Below are positions 1-6,253 of a stretch of 6,671 nucleotides of DNA, piece after piece (the first letter of the stretch is position 1; each line of letters starts with the position of its first letter). The notes under the pieces were generated by a model. It saw only the letters and a program-made list of their open reading frames with translations, did not search any database and was not told where the DNA came from. Both the position numbers and the translations under genes were made by a program. The DNA is from JBBDXA01 sp040902585 (GTDB lineage: Bacteria > Planctomycetota > Phycisphaerae > Phycisphaerales > Phycisphaeraceae): contig JBBDXA010000069.1 in assembly GCA_040902585.1 (NCBI GenBank), positions 1 through 6,671 on the forward strand, written 5' to 3'.

Positions 1-115
1 CGAACTGAACGACGAGGGGGAGCGATACGAAGTTGGGAAACATTTCATCCATTCGCAGGTCCTTCGTGCACAATCATGCCACCTACGATCCCTGGTGAGC
101 AGAAACCCGCTTGTT
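1..115. other. Left-edge intergenic stretch, no supported gene
   Basis: This stretch lies downstream of the stop codon of the minus-strand DUF4062/TPR gene. One plus-strand frame is open from the window edge to a TAG at 134-136 and could be the tail of a gene arriving from the left, overlapping convergently with the 3' end of the DUF4062/TPR gene. It is too short to judge and shows no recognisable motif. I see no strong hairpin followed by a T-run that would end transcription here. Confidence 0.4.
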
Positions 116-2500
116 CTACTTTCGAGCCTTCAATAGCTCCCGGAGTGTCTGGAACTGGGGATGCGTAAACCCTTCAATTTCAATTGCATCGAAATCCTCA
201 AGAATGACTGTCTGCCACAGTTTGCCGCCAATCTCCTCGCCCACATGCTTGAGGTAGATGGCCTTTGCACTTTCCGTTTGATCGAGGAACAGTAAGGCGT
301 GCGCATGATTGGCTTCTAGAGGTAGGTGTGGAGTATACAAGTTCGATACTGCTCCAATCGTTGCCAAAGCGCCTTTGAAATCTTTCGCTAGTATTTGACT
401 CCACGATAGATTCAATTGAATCGACTTGGAAACTTCAGGGTATTTATCAACGGTGTAGATGGCGAGCGCCGCCTCGTAGGCCTCGATCGCCCGACGAAGA
501 TTCTTACCCCGGTCGCCGGTAGGCATGGAATGCAAAGCAAAGCCGAGGTTATTCTGCGCCCCAGCCCACTCGACGGGGTGGGCCGACTGCGTGAAGACCG
601 TCAGCGCCGCCTCGTAGGCCTCGATCGCTCGACGAAGGTTCTCGGCCCCGTTCCCGGGGGGCATTTTTCTCCACGCGTTGCCGAGGTTGAACTGCGTCCT
701 CGCCCACTCGAAGGGATGGGATTCTTTCGTCCGTACCGTCAATGAGGCCTCGAAGGCCTCGATCGCCCGACGAAGGTTCTCGCCCCGGTTGCCGGTGGGC
801 AATTCACCTAACGCGCTAGCGAGGCTGTTCTGTGTTCTCGCCCACTCGACGGGATGAGATTCTTTCGTAAAGACCATCAGCGCCGCCTCGCAGGCATCGA
901 TCGCCAGACGGAGGTTCTCGCCTTGGTTCCCGGTGGGCGTGCGAATCCACGCGATGCCGAGGACTCTCTGGGTCGTCGCCCACTCGACGGGATGGGATTC
1001 CTTCGTGAAAACGGTCAGCGCCGACGCGAAGGCCTCCATCGCCCGACGAAGATTTTCGGCCCGGTTGCCGGCGGGCAATTCAGCCCATGTGGCACCGAGG
1101 TTGAGTTGTGTTCCCGCCCAACCGACGAGATGGGATTCCTTCGTGAAAACTGTCAGCGCCGCCTCGTAGAATTCGATCGCCCGACGACAGTTCTCGGCCC
1201 GGTCGCCGATGGTTGCTGCGCTCCACACGTTCCCGAGAATACCCTGCGTCGTTGCCCACTCGGCGGGATGGGATTCTTTTGTGAATACAGTCAGTGCGGC
1301 CTCGCAGGACTTAATCGCTTGACCAAGATTCTCGTTCCGGTCGCCGGTTGGCATCTCAGCCCACGCAATGCCCAGGATTTGTTGCGCGTCGGCCCAATCG
1401 ATTGATCCGTGTGTAACAAGTGTGAGGGTTCCTTTAGCGATTTCGATTGCGCGTTTTTTATGGTCGGCGATGTTCCCGAGGCGAGCTGATGTGTGGGCAA
1501 TTGCCGCGTTATTCCTCGCACCAATATGTGTCGCCCGAAGTGCAATCGCCCGCTCAATGGGTTCGATGGCTTTATCCGGTTCGTTGGCTCGATACCAGCG
1601 ATCACCTTCCAAAGTAAAAAGCTCAAAATCTTCGGTATCACGCTCCGACTGGTTCATCGCCCGCAATTCAACTAGCAGTCTATCCGCCGTCGTAAAATCA
1701 TTCATCGCGACCGCAGCAATGAGTCGCTGACGCTTGTTACCCTTGGCGATCAACTCTTCAGCCCGTTGTCGCAATTCGCCGGTGAGTTGTGAAATGATCG
1801 GCTTGCCGTTTGCGTCCAGCGGTCGTTCTGTCAGGAATTGCTTGATCAATTTTTCTGATTCGTCCAACCGAGAAGTCATCTCATTAAACTTGACCGTGAC
1901 TTCCTTCTGGCCTGAAATCGAAACAATTACCAAGCCAATAATCAATAGGATGGACAGTAGCGAAACCGCACTGACGACAAAGAGTCGTTTGAACCGGCGA
2001 TCACTCTGCTTTCGTGCCGCCGCCAGTTCATCGGTGATTCGCCTGATCGAAAGTTCAAGGTCTTGCGTGCTAGCGATGTTGGATTGCCGCAGTTTGTTGT
2101 CAGCTGTTATCTGCTGGCGATAGGCAGCTTGAAGTTCGCGGCGCTCATCCGATTCCAGCTCAGCGAGGTCAGTCGGGAAAGATGGGTCCATGAAATAATA
2201 GACCACTTTGCGGCCGAGCTTTTCAGCGTAGAGCGATTCAAACTGCGTATAAGACACGCGGCCAAATTCAGGAGACGGAGACGGAGGCTCAGCACCATAT
2301 CGATCACCAACGAGTTGGATTAGCAGCGAGCAGGGCTCGATGCGCTTCCGCAGGACATCGAGTAGTTCGCCACCATCGGTGGCTTCGATGTCCTGCCAGA
2401 CAGGCTCGTAGCCCATCGAATGGAGGACCTTTCCGACCAGATCGCGGGCCGAACGAAGGTCACTCGTTGAAGATATAAAGACAACCGGTTTGTTTAGCAT
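116..2500 (-). CDS. DUF4062 - transmembrane - TPR-repeat protein (putative conflict/signalling receptor)
   Basis: The protein is 794 aa. Residues 5-105 match the DUF4062 pattern: a beta strand then ISSTSDLRSARD (9-20), D37-I-E-A-T-D-G-G (37-44), a hydrophobic strand SLLIQLVGDRYGA (58-70), and YTQFESLYAEKLG (84-96). From family knowledge, DUF4062 is a Rossmann-like, probably TIR-related domain often found at the N-terminus of large STAND/NACHT or repeat proteins. A basic stretch (RKQSDRRFKR, 163-172) precedes one membrane helix at about 173-196, predicting a cytoplasmic N-terminus and the C-terminal part across the membrane. Residues 200-340 are helical, and about 355-690 are TPR-like repeats of exactly 46 residues. 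I start at 2500 because GAGGTGG sits just upstream and the DUF4062 homology begins at once. The 71 extra codons available up to 2713 look non-coding and would overlap the divergent ATPase gene. No nuclease, protease or NTPase motif is visible. A role in defence or stress sensing is inference. Confidence 0.88.
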   Translation of the reverse strand: MLNKPVVFISSTSDLRSARDLVGKVLHSMGYEPVWQDIEATDGGELLDVLRKRIEPCSLLIQLVGDRYGAEPPSPSPEFGRVSYTQFESLYAEKLGRKVVYYFMDPSFPTDLAELESDERRELQAAYRQQITADNKLRQSNIASTQDLELSIRRITDELAAARKQSDRRFKRLFVVSAVSLLSILLIIGLVIVSISGQKEVTVKFNEMTSRLDESEKLIKQFLTERPLDANGKPIISQLTGELRQRAEELIAKGNKRQRLIAAVAMNDFTTADRLLVELRAMNQSERDTEDFELFTLEGDRWYRANEPDKAIEPIERAIALRATHIGARNNAAIAHTSARLGNIADHKKRAIEIAKGTLTLVTHGSIDWADAQQILGIAWAEMPTGDRNENLGQAIKSCEAALTVFTKESHPAEWATTQGILGNVWSAATIGDRAENCRRAIEFYEAALTVFTKESHLVGWAGTQLNLGATWAELPAGNRAENLRRAMEAFASALTVFTKESHPVEWATTQRVLGIAWIRTPTGNQGENLRLAIDACEAALMVFTKESHPVEWARTQNSLASALGELPTGNRGENLRRAIEAFEASLTVRTKESHPFEWARTQFNLGNAWRKMPPGNGAENLRRAIEAYEAALTVFTQSAHPVEWAGAQNNLGFALHSMPTGDRGKNLRRAIEAYEAALAIYTVDKYPEVSKSIQLNLSWSQILAKDFKGALATIGAVSNLYTPHLPLEANHAHALLFLDQTESAKAIYLKHVGEEIGGKLWQTVILEDFDAIEIEGFTHPQFQTLRELLKARK
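443..1345 (-). repeat. 138-bp tandem repeats encoding 46-residue TPR-like units
   Basis: Within the DUF4062/TPR gene the motif G-[DN]-R-x-E-N-L-R-R-A-I-E starts at residues 386, 432, 478, 524, 570, 616 and 662, exactly 46 codons apart each time. That gives six full units and the first half of a seventh. Later in each unit come AALTVFTKESHP-x-EWA, TQ-x-x-LG-x-AW and a P-[TA]-G turn. A degenerate C-terminal half-unit precedes the first one (about residues 355-385). The period is visible in the DNA as recurring GATGGGATTC and CGCCCGACGAAG words. The helical pairs are TPR-like, with a unit longer than the canonical 34 residues. High DNA similarity between units suggests recent duplication or ongoing homogenisation, and the array could change length by recombination. 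Confidence 0.9.
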
Positions 2501-2613
2501 GCCCACCTCAATCCGACGATCATAGCAGGCATGAATTGATTCTAGACCACCTAAATTTCCACATTGTCTGAATTCCTGAAGGACTCTCCAATCAAATAAT
2601 TTGGGAGCATCCC
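2501..2613. promoter_or_regulatory. Divergent intergenic region between the DUF4062/TPR gene and the AAA gene
   Basis: This 113-bp gap is richer in A and T than its flanks and must hold whatever promoters drive the two divergent genes. On the minus strand TGCTATGAT at 2519-2527 resembles an extended -10 element and would give a very short leader containing the GAGGTGG ribosome site. I find no convincing -35 partner, and planctomycete promoter consensus is uncertain. On the plus side, GGGAG at 2603-2607 is the likely ribosome site for the ATG at 2614, six bases away. Confidence 0.4.
2503..2509 (-). promoter_or_regulatory. Ribosome binding site that fixes the DUF4062/TPR gene start
   Basis: Read on the minus strand the bases are GAGGTGG, ending two bases before the ATG at 2500, with the GAGG core about five bases from it. 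This Shine-Dalgarno match, together with the immediate start of DUF4062 homology, decides for the 794-aa form over the longer open frame. Confidence 0.7.
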
Positions 2614-3626
2614 ATGACGCTAACCCAGCGGCTGACGGAGTACATGCGCGATTGCTTCGCCGGCTTGTGGTTGGAAAGCCACGAACACGAAGACGCGCTG
2701 CGGGAGATCGCACAACTGTGCGCCCGCGAGAAGTGGAAGTTGGCTACGTGGAACGTGGCCACGGGCCTGCATGTCGACGGTGCGACGGCCGAAGCGGGCG
2801 GCGCGGCAGCGAGCGGTTCGCCGACCTGGGTGGGTTGGAGGCGCTGAAGGCGTTCTGCCTCCGCGCCATGTGCCGGCGGTCGACTGATCCGAAGCATCGG
2901 CCCCGCGGCGTGCTGCTGCTTTCACCGCCAGGCTGCGGCAAGAGTCAGTTGAGCAAAGCCCTGGGTACCGAGACCGGCAGGCCCACGCTGATCCTCGATG
3001 TCGGCTCGCTGATGGGCTCGCTCGTCGGACAGAGCGAAGAACGCACGCGTCAGGCCCTGCGCATCGCCGATGCGATGGCCCCATGCGTGCTCTATGTTGA
3101 TGAACTGGATAAAGCTCTCTCCGGTGTCGCAGGCTCCGGTCAGACCGACTCGGGCGTCTCGGCCCGCATCTTCGGCGCGCTGCTCACCTGGATGAACGAT
3201 CACACGAGCGATGTGATGGTGACGGCAACCTGCAACGACATCTCGAAGCTGCCACCGGAGTTTGCGCGGGCCGAGCGCTTTGACGGCGTATTCTTCGTCG
3301 ACCTGCCCGACGCCCAGCAGCGGCAGGCGATCTGGCGCATCTACATAGAGACGTTCGGCCTCGACGCCGACCAGAAGCGGCCGGCTGACGACAATTGGAC
3401 GGGGGCCGAGATCAAAGCCTGCTGCCGGCTGGCGGCGCTATTGGATTTGCCGTTGGTGGCGGCGGCCCACAACGTCGTGCCGGTGGCGGTGACGGCGGCG
3501 GAGGCGGTGGAGAAACTGAGAACGTGGGCGAGCGGCCGGTGCCTGAGCGCCGATCAGGTGGGAATCTACCGGCGCGATCAGGCGGCGAGCAAAACGCGGC
3601 GGCAAGTCAGGCCGGTCGACAATTGA
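2614..3626 (+). pseudogene. Frameshifted, internally deleted Ycf46-like AAA+ ATPase
   Basis: Two frames together make one recognisable protein. The first (ATG 2614, GGGAG upstream) encodes about 56 plausible residues, including LTEYMRDCFAGLWLESHEHE and LATWNVATGL. It then turns into low-complexity Ala/Gly and stops at 2847. The AAA core is in another frame from about 2805 (GSERFADLGGLEALKAF) to the TGA at 3626. The core has Walker A SPPGCGKS (about 2922-2945), VGQSEERTRQAL, Walker B VLYVDELDK (acidic pair at about 3099-3104), sensor-1 TATCND, arginine-finger candidates in EFARAERFDG, and a sensor-2 region WTGAEIKACCRLAA. Ycf46-like proteins, as I recall them, are near 500 aa, with a middle segment of about 200 aa between these two parts that is absent here. 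I infer an internal deletion at about 2782-2805 that also changed frame. All ATPase motifs are otherwise intact, so either the lesion is recent or an internal start still yields a core protein. A sequencing indel could explain the frame change but not the missing middle. Confidence 0.72.
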
Positions 3627-3628
3627 TC

Positions 3629-3658
3629 GCCAATCAGAATGGATTGAACCAGATTGGC
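3629..3658. terminator. Weak hairpin at the convergent ATPase/ASCH junction
   Basis: GCCAATC (3629-3635) and GATTGGC (3652-3658) are perfect 7-bp inverted arms around a 16-base loop, spanning the junction where the plus-strand ATPase and minus-strand ASCH gene converge seven bases apart. An alternative smaller hairpin pairs CAATC (3631-3635) with GATTG (3642-3646). There is no T-run on either strand, and most of the structure lies inside the ASCH coding region, so a terminator role is only a possibility. Confidence 0.2.
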
Positions 3659-3954
3659 TGCGGTTTCCGCTTGGGTCGAACCAACCGCTTGAGCCGCTGT
3701 ACTTTCGTCAAGTGCCACTGGTACTTCCCTCCCTTCCTCTTGGGTGGGTCACATCTGGCAATTACAGCCGTGCCGACAAGCATCCCACGCGGTAGCCCCT
3801 CGGCATCGTCTTCTCGACCCTCTTTCGGCTTCATACTGGCGTAGATGTAGAATCGCTGATGAAGAATCCGTGTGGATACACGTCGATACTCGATGGTCTT
3901 CAGTCGACGCAGTATCTCGTCAGCAAAAGGTTGTTTGATGCTCAATGCCCGCAT
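3634..3954 (-). CDS. ASCH-domain (PUA-superfamily) protein
   Basis: This is a 106-aa cytoplasmic protein without signal peptide or membrane segment. It begins MRALSIKQPFADEIL, typical of ASCH proteins. RLKTIEYR (17-24) corresponds to the ASCH signature GxKxxExR, with K19, E22 and R24 kept and the first Gly replaced by Arg. RFYIYAS (34-40), GMLVGTAVI (57-65), WHL (80-82) and the C-terminal PQPIWFNPF also fit relatives I recall. From family knowledge, ASCH is a beta-barrel related to PUA and is thought to bind RNA or modified nucleotides; some members are enzymes. GGGAGG lies six bases before the ATG at 3954, supporting this start. It follows the PUA/HNH gene on the same strand after 74 bases and is probably co-transcribed with it. 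It ends seven bases from the convergent ATPase stop. The specific substrate is unknown. Confidence 0.85.
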   Translation of the reverse strand: MRALSIKQPFADEILRRLKTIEYRRVSTRILHQRFYIYASMKPKEGREDDAEGLPRGMLVGTAVIARCDPPKRKGGKYQWHLTKVQRLKRLVRPKRKPQPIWFNPF

Positions 3955-4022
3955 GGACGTCCTCCCGATCCGTGTTTATCAATGTTCTTGCCATATGTTG
4001 GCTCTGGTCTATCCGGATGCGG

Positions 4023-4032
4023 GTGACGTCAC
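4023..4032. repeat. Perfect 10-bp palindrome GTGACGTCAC
   Basis: The palindrome straddles the TGA stop codon of the PUA/HNH gene and extends a few bases into the 74-bp gap before the ASCH gene. It could be a protein-binding site or chance. No second copy was noticed in the window. Confidence 0.35.
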
Positions 4033-4937
4033 GCTCGCCGCAGGAATGACTCAAGCAATTCAGCCTGGCGCTTGCGAAGCAGTCGTTCCAGTCGATTGAT
4101 GGCCCGCCGTGTACCGAAGTGCACCTCTCGATGGTGGTTCGGGCACAAGACGCACATGTTGCGTCTGTCATTGGGGCTACCTCCATGACACATGGCTTTC
4201 AAGTGATGGACTTCGATGAACAGATCACCATCTTCCTTGACTAACTTGAATTTGCAACCGGGGACCATGCACGAGTATCCGTAAACCCGCCGCGCGTCTT
4301 TTGCCCACGATGCGCGGCGCTCGTATGCCTCAATGAGCATTTCTCGCCGGATTGGATCCTTGATTACCGCAGAGTTGTCTTGGGGCACATTCTCCTGATC
4401 CGACGCCACCAAATGATCCGACCTACGAAGGAGTCTCCTAATCTCCCTCTTCTGCGCCGGATTCATCTTCATGCAAAGGTCGATCAGCCGCCCTGCAAAC
4501 CTCGGTTCGACGTCAACGAATGTCGCGCGCGACAGGCCAGCAGAGTAGGCGTTCAAATTGCCCACCGATGATCGAACGTCAGCAATCCGAACTGTCGTCT
4601 CGAATTTGACGCGACCTGGGCCAAGGTCAATTGCCGAACACTTGTCTGGATGTGACCCGTCAGGATCAGGGTAGCCTCCTGACGCAGCTACTGTGACTCC
4701 AACAAGCCCTTTCAGGTCGGTCTGATGGCAGAACACCAAATCACCAGACCGCGCCTTGCCGAGTCGCGTCCAAGCTGCACCTGATCTGATCCAGTCCTCT
4801 CCTCCGAACATCACTCCGTCGTGGTCTTCGGTCGCCAGGAATCCTTGGTCGGGATCAAGAAAGCTGTATCCCTCGCCCTTGCGCGGGTAATTGAGGTTGC
4901 ATTTGTAAACCCACGCGTTGACTTTCGGCTTGGTCAT
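4029..4937 (-). CDS. PUA/EVE-like domain fused to HNH endonuclease (candidate type IV restriction enzyme)
   Basis: The protein is 302 aa. The N-terminal part (about 7-145) begins AWVYKCN and contains SGDLVFCHQTDLKGLVGVTV (64-83) followed by a YPDPD segment. This resembles the EVE/PUA-like pattern of GD, then VF, then a glycine-valine-glycine strand and a following PD. A helical, basic linker follows (about 157-215). The C-terminal HNH domain has C223 and C228 (SCMVPGC), EVHHL with H244/H245, N260, C265 and H268/H269 (CVLCPNHH) and H273, so both zinc-type and catalytic positions appear intact. From family knowledge, EVE-, SRA- or PUA-linked HNH proteins cut DNA carrying modified cytosine. The closest target here is unknown. 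AGGAGGG lies six bases before the ATG at 4937. The gene lies divergent from the 320-aa gene and upstream of the ASCH gene. Its codons look less GC-rich than those of the flanking plus-strand genes, consistent with separate acquisition. The HNH call is strong, the EVE-like call moderate. Confidence 0.87.
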   Translation of the reverse strand: MTKPKVNAWVYKCNLNYPRKGEGYSFLDPDQGFLATEDHDGVMFGGEDWIRSGAAWTRLGKARSGDLVFCHQTDLKGLVGVTVAASGGYPDPDGSHPDKCSAIDLGPGRVKFETTVRIADVRSSVGNLNAYSAGLSRATFVDVEPRFAGRLIDLCMKMNPAQKREIRRLLRRSDHLVASDQENVPQDNSAVIKDPIRREMLIEAYERRASWAKDARRVYGYSCMVPGCKFKLVKEDGDLFIEVHHLKAMCHGGSPNDRRNMCVLCPNHHREVHFGTRRAINRLERLLRKRQAELLESFLRRA

Positions 4938-5037
4938 GGCGATCCCTCCTGACTGAAGGGCTTAGTGGAAACGTCTGGAGACGGGCAGCGCGATAATGCG
5001 GCACTCATATCATCACTGATTCAATAAGGAGATCAAC
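4938..5037. promoter_or_regulatory. Divergent intergenic region with a short inverted repeat
   Basis: These 100 bases separate the minus-strand nuclease from the plus-strand 320-aa gene and must supply any promoters for both. CGTCT (4972-4976) and AGACG (4979-4983) form an inverted repeat with a 2-base centre and could be an operator. AAGGAG at 5026-5031 is the ribosome site for the ATG at 5038. GATAAT at 4992-4997 is a loose -10 match on the plus strand, without a clear -35. Confidence 0.35.
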
Positions 5038-6000
5038 ATGAGCACTGCGCTCGAAGAGCCGCCGGCGGCGACCACGCCTCCGGCGGAACGGCTGCGGCGC
5101 TTCGCCGCCGCCATGCGTTTGAGTTTTACCTGGTTCGGCGTCAGAAAAACACTCACGCCGCAGCAGAAGGAACAGGCGGCTGAATCATTCGGGGCGGAGG
5201 GAAATTTCTTGTCAGCGGGAAAGAAACTCATCGACACCAAGCACCCTGCATTCAAAGCCGTCACGTCGGTGCGTAATCGCATCGTGTCCTACTGGCGCGG
5301 CGTGTCGCTGCCATTTCCGGAGCCGGGCATCCGGCTGATTCGCCAGGACGATGTCGCCGTCGTCGATCAGCGGCTCGGCGAGATGAAAAGTGAATTGATC
5401 GACGCCGTGATCGAGCTGGACCGTGAGCTGGCCGACCTGAAGCTGGCTGCGCGGCAGCAACTGGGTCAGCTCTACAACGAAGCGGACTATCCCGGCTCCC
5501 TGCATGGGCTGTTCGACGTTGTGTGGGACTTCCCAAGCATCGAGCCACCGGCGTACCTGCAACAACTGAGCCCGGCGCTGTACGAACAGGAATGCCAGCG
5601 GATGTCGGCACGCTTCAACGAAGCGGTGCAGCTTGCGGAGCAGGCGTTCACGGAAGAACTGGCCAAGCTCGTGTCGCACTTGAGCGAGCGGCTGACGGGG
5701 GCCGGGGCGGAGGATGGAAAGCCGAAAATATTCCGCGATACGGCGATCACGAACCTGACCGAGTTCTTCGAGCGGTTTCGGCACCTGAACATCCGCTCGA
5801 ACGAACAGCTTGATCAACTCGTGAACCAGGCGCAGGGCATCGTGCGCGGCGTGCAGCCTCAGGCGCTGCGCGAGCGCGAAGGCCTGCGTCAGCGTGTGTC
5901 GAAGCAGCTCGCCGGTGTGCAGAGTGCGCTGGACGGGCTGCTTGTGGATCGACCGCGGCGACGGATCATTCGGGGCGGAGGAAATGAAGGAGGATCGTGA
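5038..6000 (+). CDS. Uncharacterised 320-aa helical protein, faintly DUF3150-like, ATPase-operon partner
   Basis: I do not recognise a named family with certainty. The start is clear: AAGGAG is six bases before the ATG. The first 15 or so residues are Pro/Ala-rich and probably disordered. SFTWFGVRKTLT (29-40) and FLSAGKKLIDTKHPAF (57-72) are followed by VRNRIVSYWRG (78-88). Long helices with coiled-coil character span about 105-148 and 180-220, separated by a segment containing YPGSLHGLFDVVWDFP (151-166). A basic C-terminus (RPRRRI, 305-310) precedes a Gly-rich tail. The order of aromatic strand, GKKL segment, long helix and aromatic-proline loop recalls DUF3150 proteins, which occur beside MoxR/CbbQ-type AAA+ ATPases. 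This is resemblance from memory only. No signal peptide, membrane helix or catalytic motif is visible. It is translationally coupled to the 80-aa gene and lies on the same strand as the upstream broken ATPase. The simplest inference is a substrate-binding or structural partner of such an ATPase. Confidence 0.85.
   Translation: MSTALEEPPAATTPPAERLRRFAAAMRLSFTWFGVRKTLTPQQKEQAAESFGAEGNFLSAGKKLIDTKHPAFKAVTSVRNRIVSYWRGVSLPFPEPGIRLIRQDDVAVVDQRLGEMKSELIDAVIELDRELADLKLAARQQLGQLYNEADYPGSLHGLFDVVWDFPSIEPPAYLQQLSPALYEQECQRMSARFNEAVQLAEQAFTEELAKLVSHLSERLTGAGAEDGKPKIFRDTAITNLTEFFERFRHLNIRSNEQLDQLVNQAQGIVRGVQPQALREREGLRQRVSKQLAGVQSALDGLLVDRPRRRIIRGGGNEGGS
5989..5993 (+). promoter_or_regulatory. Ribosome binding site inside the 320-aa gene that fixes the next start
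   Basis: GGAGG lies six bases before the ATG at 6000 but only three before the GTG at 5997. The spacing favours the ATG. The site is within the last codons of the upstream gene, consistent with translational coupling. Confidence 0.65.
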
Positions 6001-6242
6001 TGGAACTGATCGTCGACACAGGTGGAGGCGTGAGGTGCATCTATGACGAGGCGATCGACTTGGCGGCGCTAGGCCAGCTTCACATCACGCGGGCGAGTCA
6101 TGTCGAGCCGGATGAGCACGGACTGTGGTGGGCGGACATGTCGCCGGTGGGCGGGGCGAAGCTGGGACCATTCGAGAAACGAAGCGAGGCACTGGCGGCG
6201 GAGAGGGAGTGGCTGAAACCGCATCTCATCAAGCAGGAGTAA
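6000..6242 (+). CDS. Small conserved-looking 80-aa protein coupled to the 320-aa gene
   Basis: The ATG shares its first base with the upstream TGA (TGATG overlap), so the gene is very probably translated by reinitiation after the 320-aa protein. The sequence has an N-terminal beta strand MELIVD, then VRCIYDEAIDLAALG (11-25), RASHVEP (31-37), WWADMSPVGGAKLGPF (43-58) and a final helix RSEALAAEREWL (61-72). I recall similar small hypothetical proteins in planctomycetes sharing the SHVEP, SPVGG, LGPF and EAL-x-AE-x-x-WL segments, though no function is known to me. There is no membrane or export signal. The compact strand-then-helix layout and tight coupling suggest a small partner or adaptor of the 320-aa protein. 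It ends 11 bases from the convergent gene on the other strand. Confidence 0.82.
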   Translation: MELIVDTGGGVRCIYDEAIDLAALGQLHITRASHVEPDEHGLWWADMSPVGGAKLGPFEKRSEALAAEREWLKPHLIKQE

Positions 6243-6253
6243 CCGCCAAGCGA

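Noticed and set aside
2..136. Open plus-strand frame from the left edge as the tail of a gene
   Set aside because: Only 44 codons are visible, with no motif, and it overlaps the 3' end of the DUF4062/TPR gene; it cannot be supported without upstream sequence.
443..1345. CRISPR-like interpretation of the regular repeats
   Set aside because: The repeats are contiguous 138-bp coding units without unique spacers and keep one reading frame throughout.
416..1405. Several long plus-strand open frames opposite the TPR repeats
   Set aside because: They are antisense shadows of the repetitive minus-strand gene; their repeats simply mirror the 138-bp period and they lack ribosome sites.
2501..2713. 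N-terminal extension of the DUF4062/TPR gene by 71 codons
   Set aside because: It would overlap the start of the divergent ATPase gene, its translation has no recognisable content, and a good ribosome site lies directly before the ATG at 2500.
2620..3203. Minus-strand open frames across the ATPase
   Set aside because: They are Arg/Ala/Ser-rich translations opposite a recognisable AAA core and have no family features.
3395..3844. Plus-strand open frame with Gly-rich beginning crossing the ATPase end
   Set aside because: It overlaps both the ATPase C-terminus and the ASCH gene in the wrong frame, and its glycine run is a GC-rich artefact.
5212..5817. Minus-strand 201-codon open frame opposite the 320-aa gene
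   Set aside because: It is a shadow in GC-rich DNA; the plus-strand gene has a strong ribosome site and a coupled downstream gene.
5997..5999. GTG start for the 80-aa gene
   Set aside because: Only three bases separate it from the GGAGG; the ATG at 6000 has better spacing and gives the natural N-terminus.
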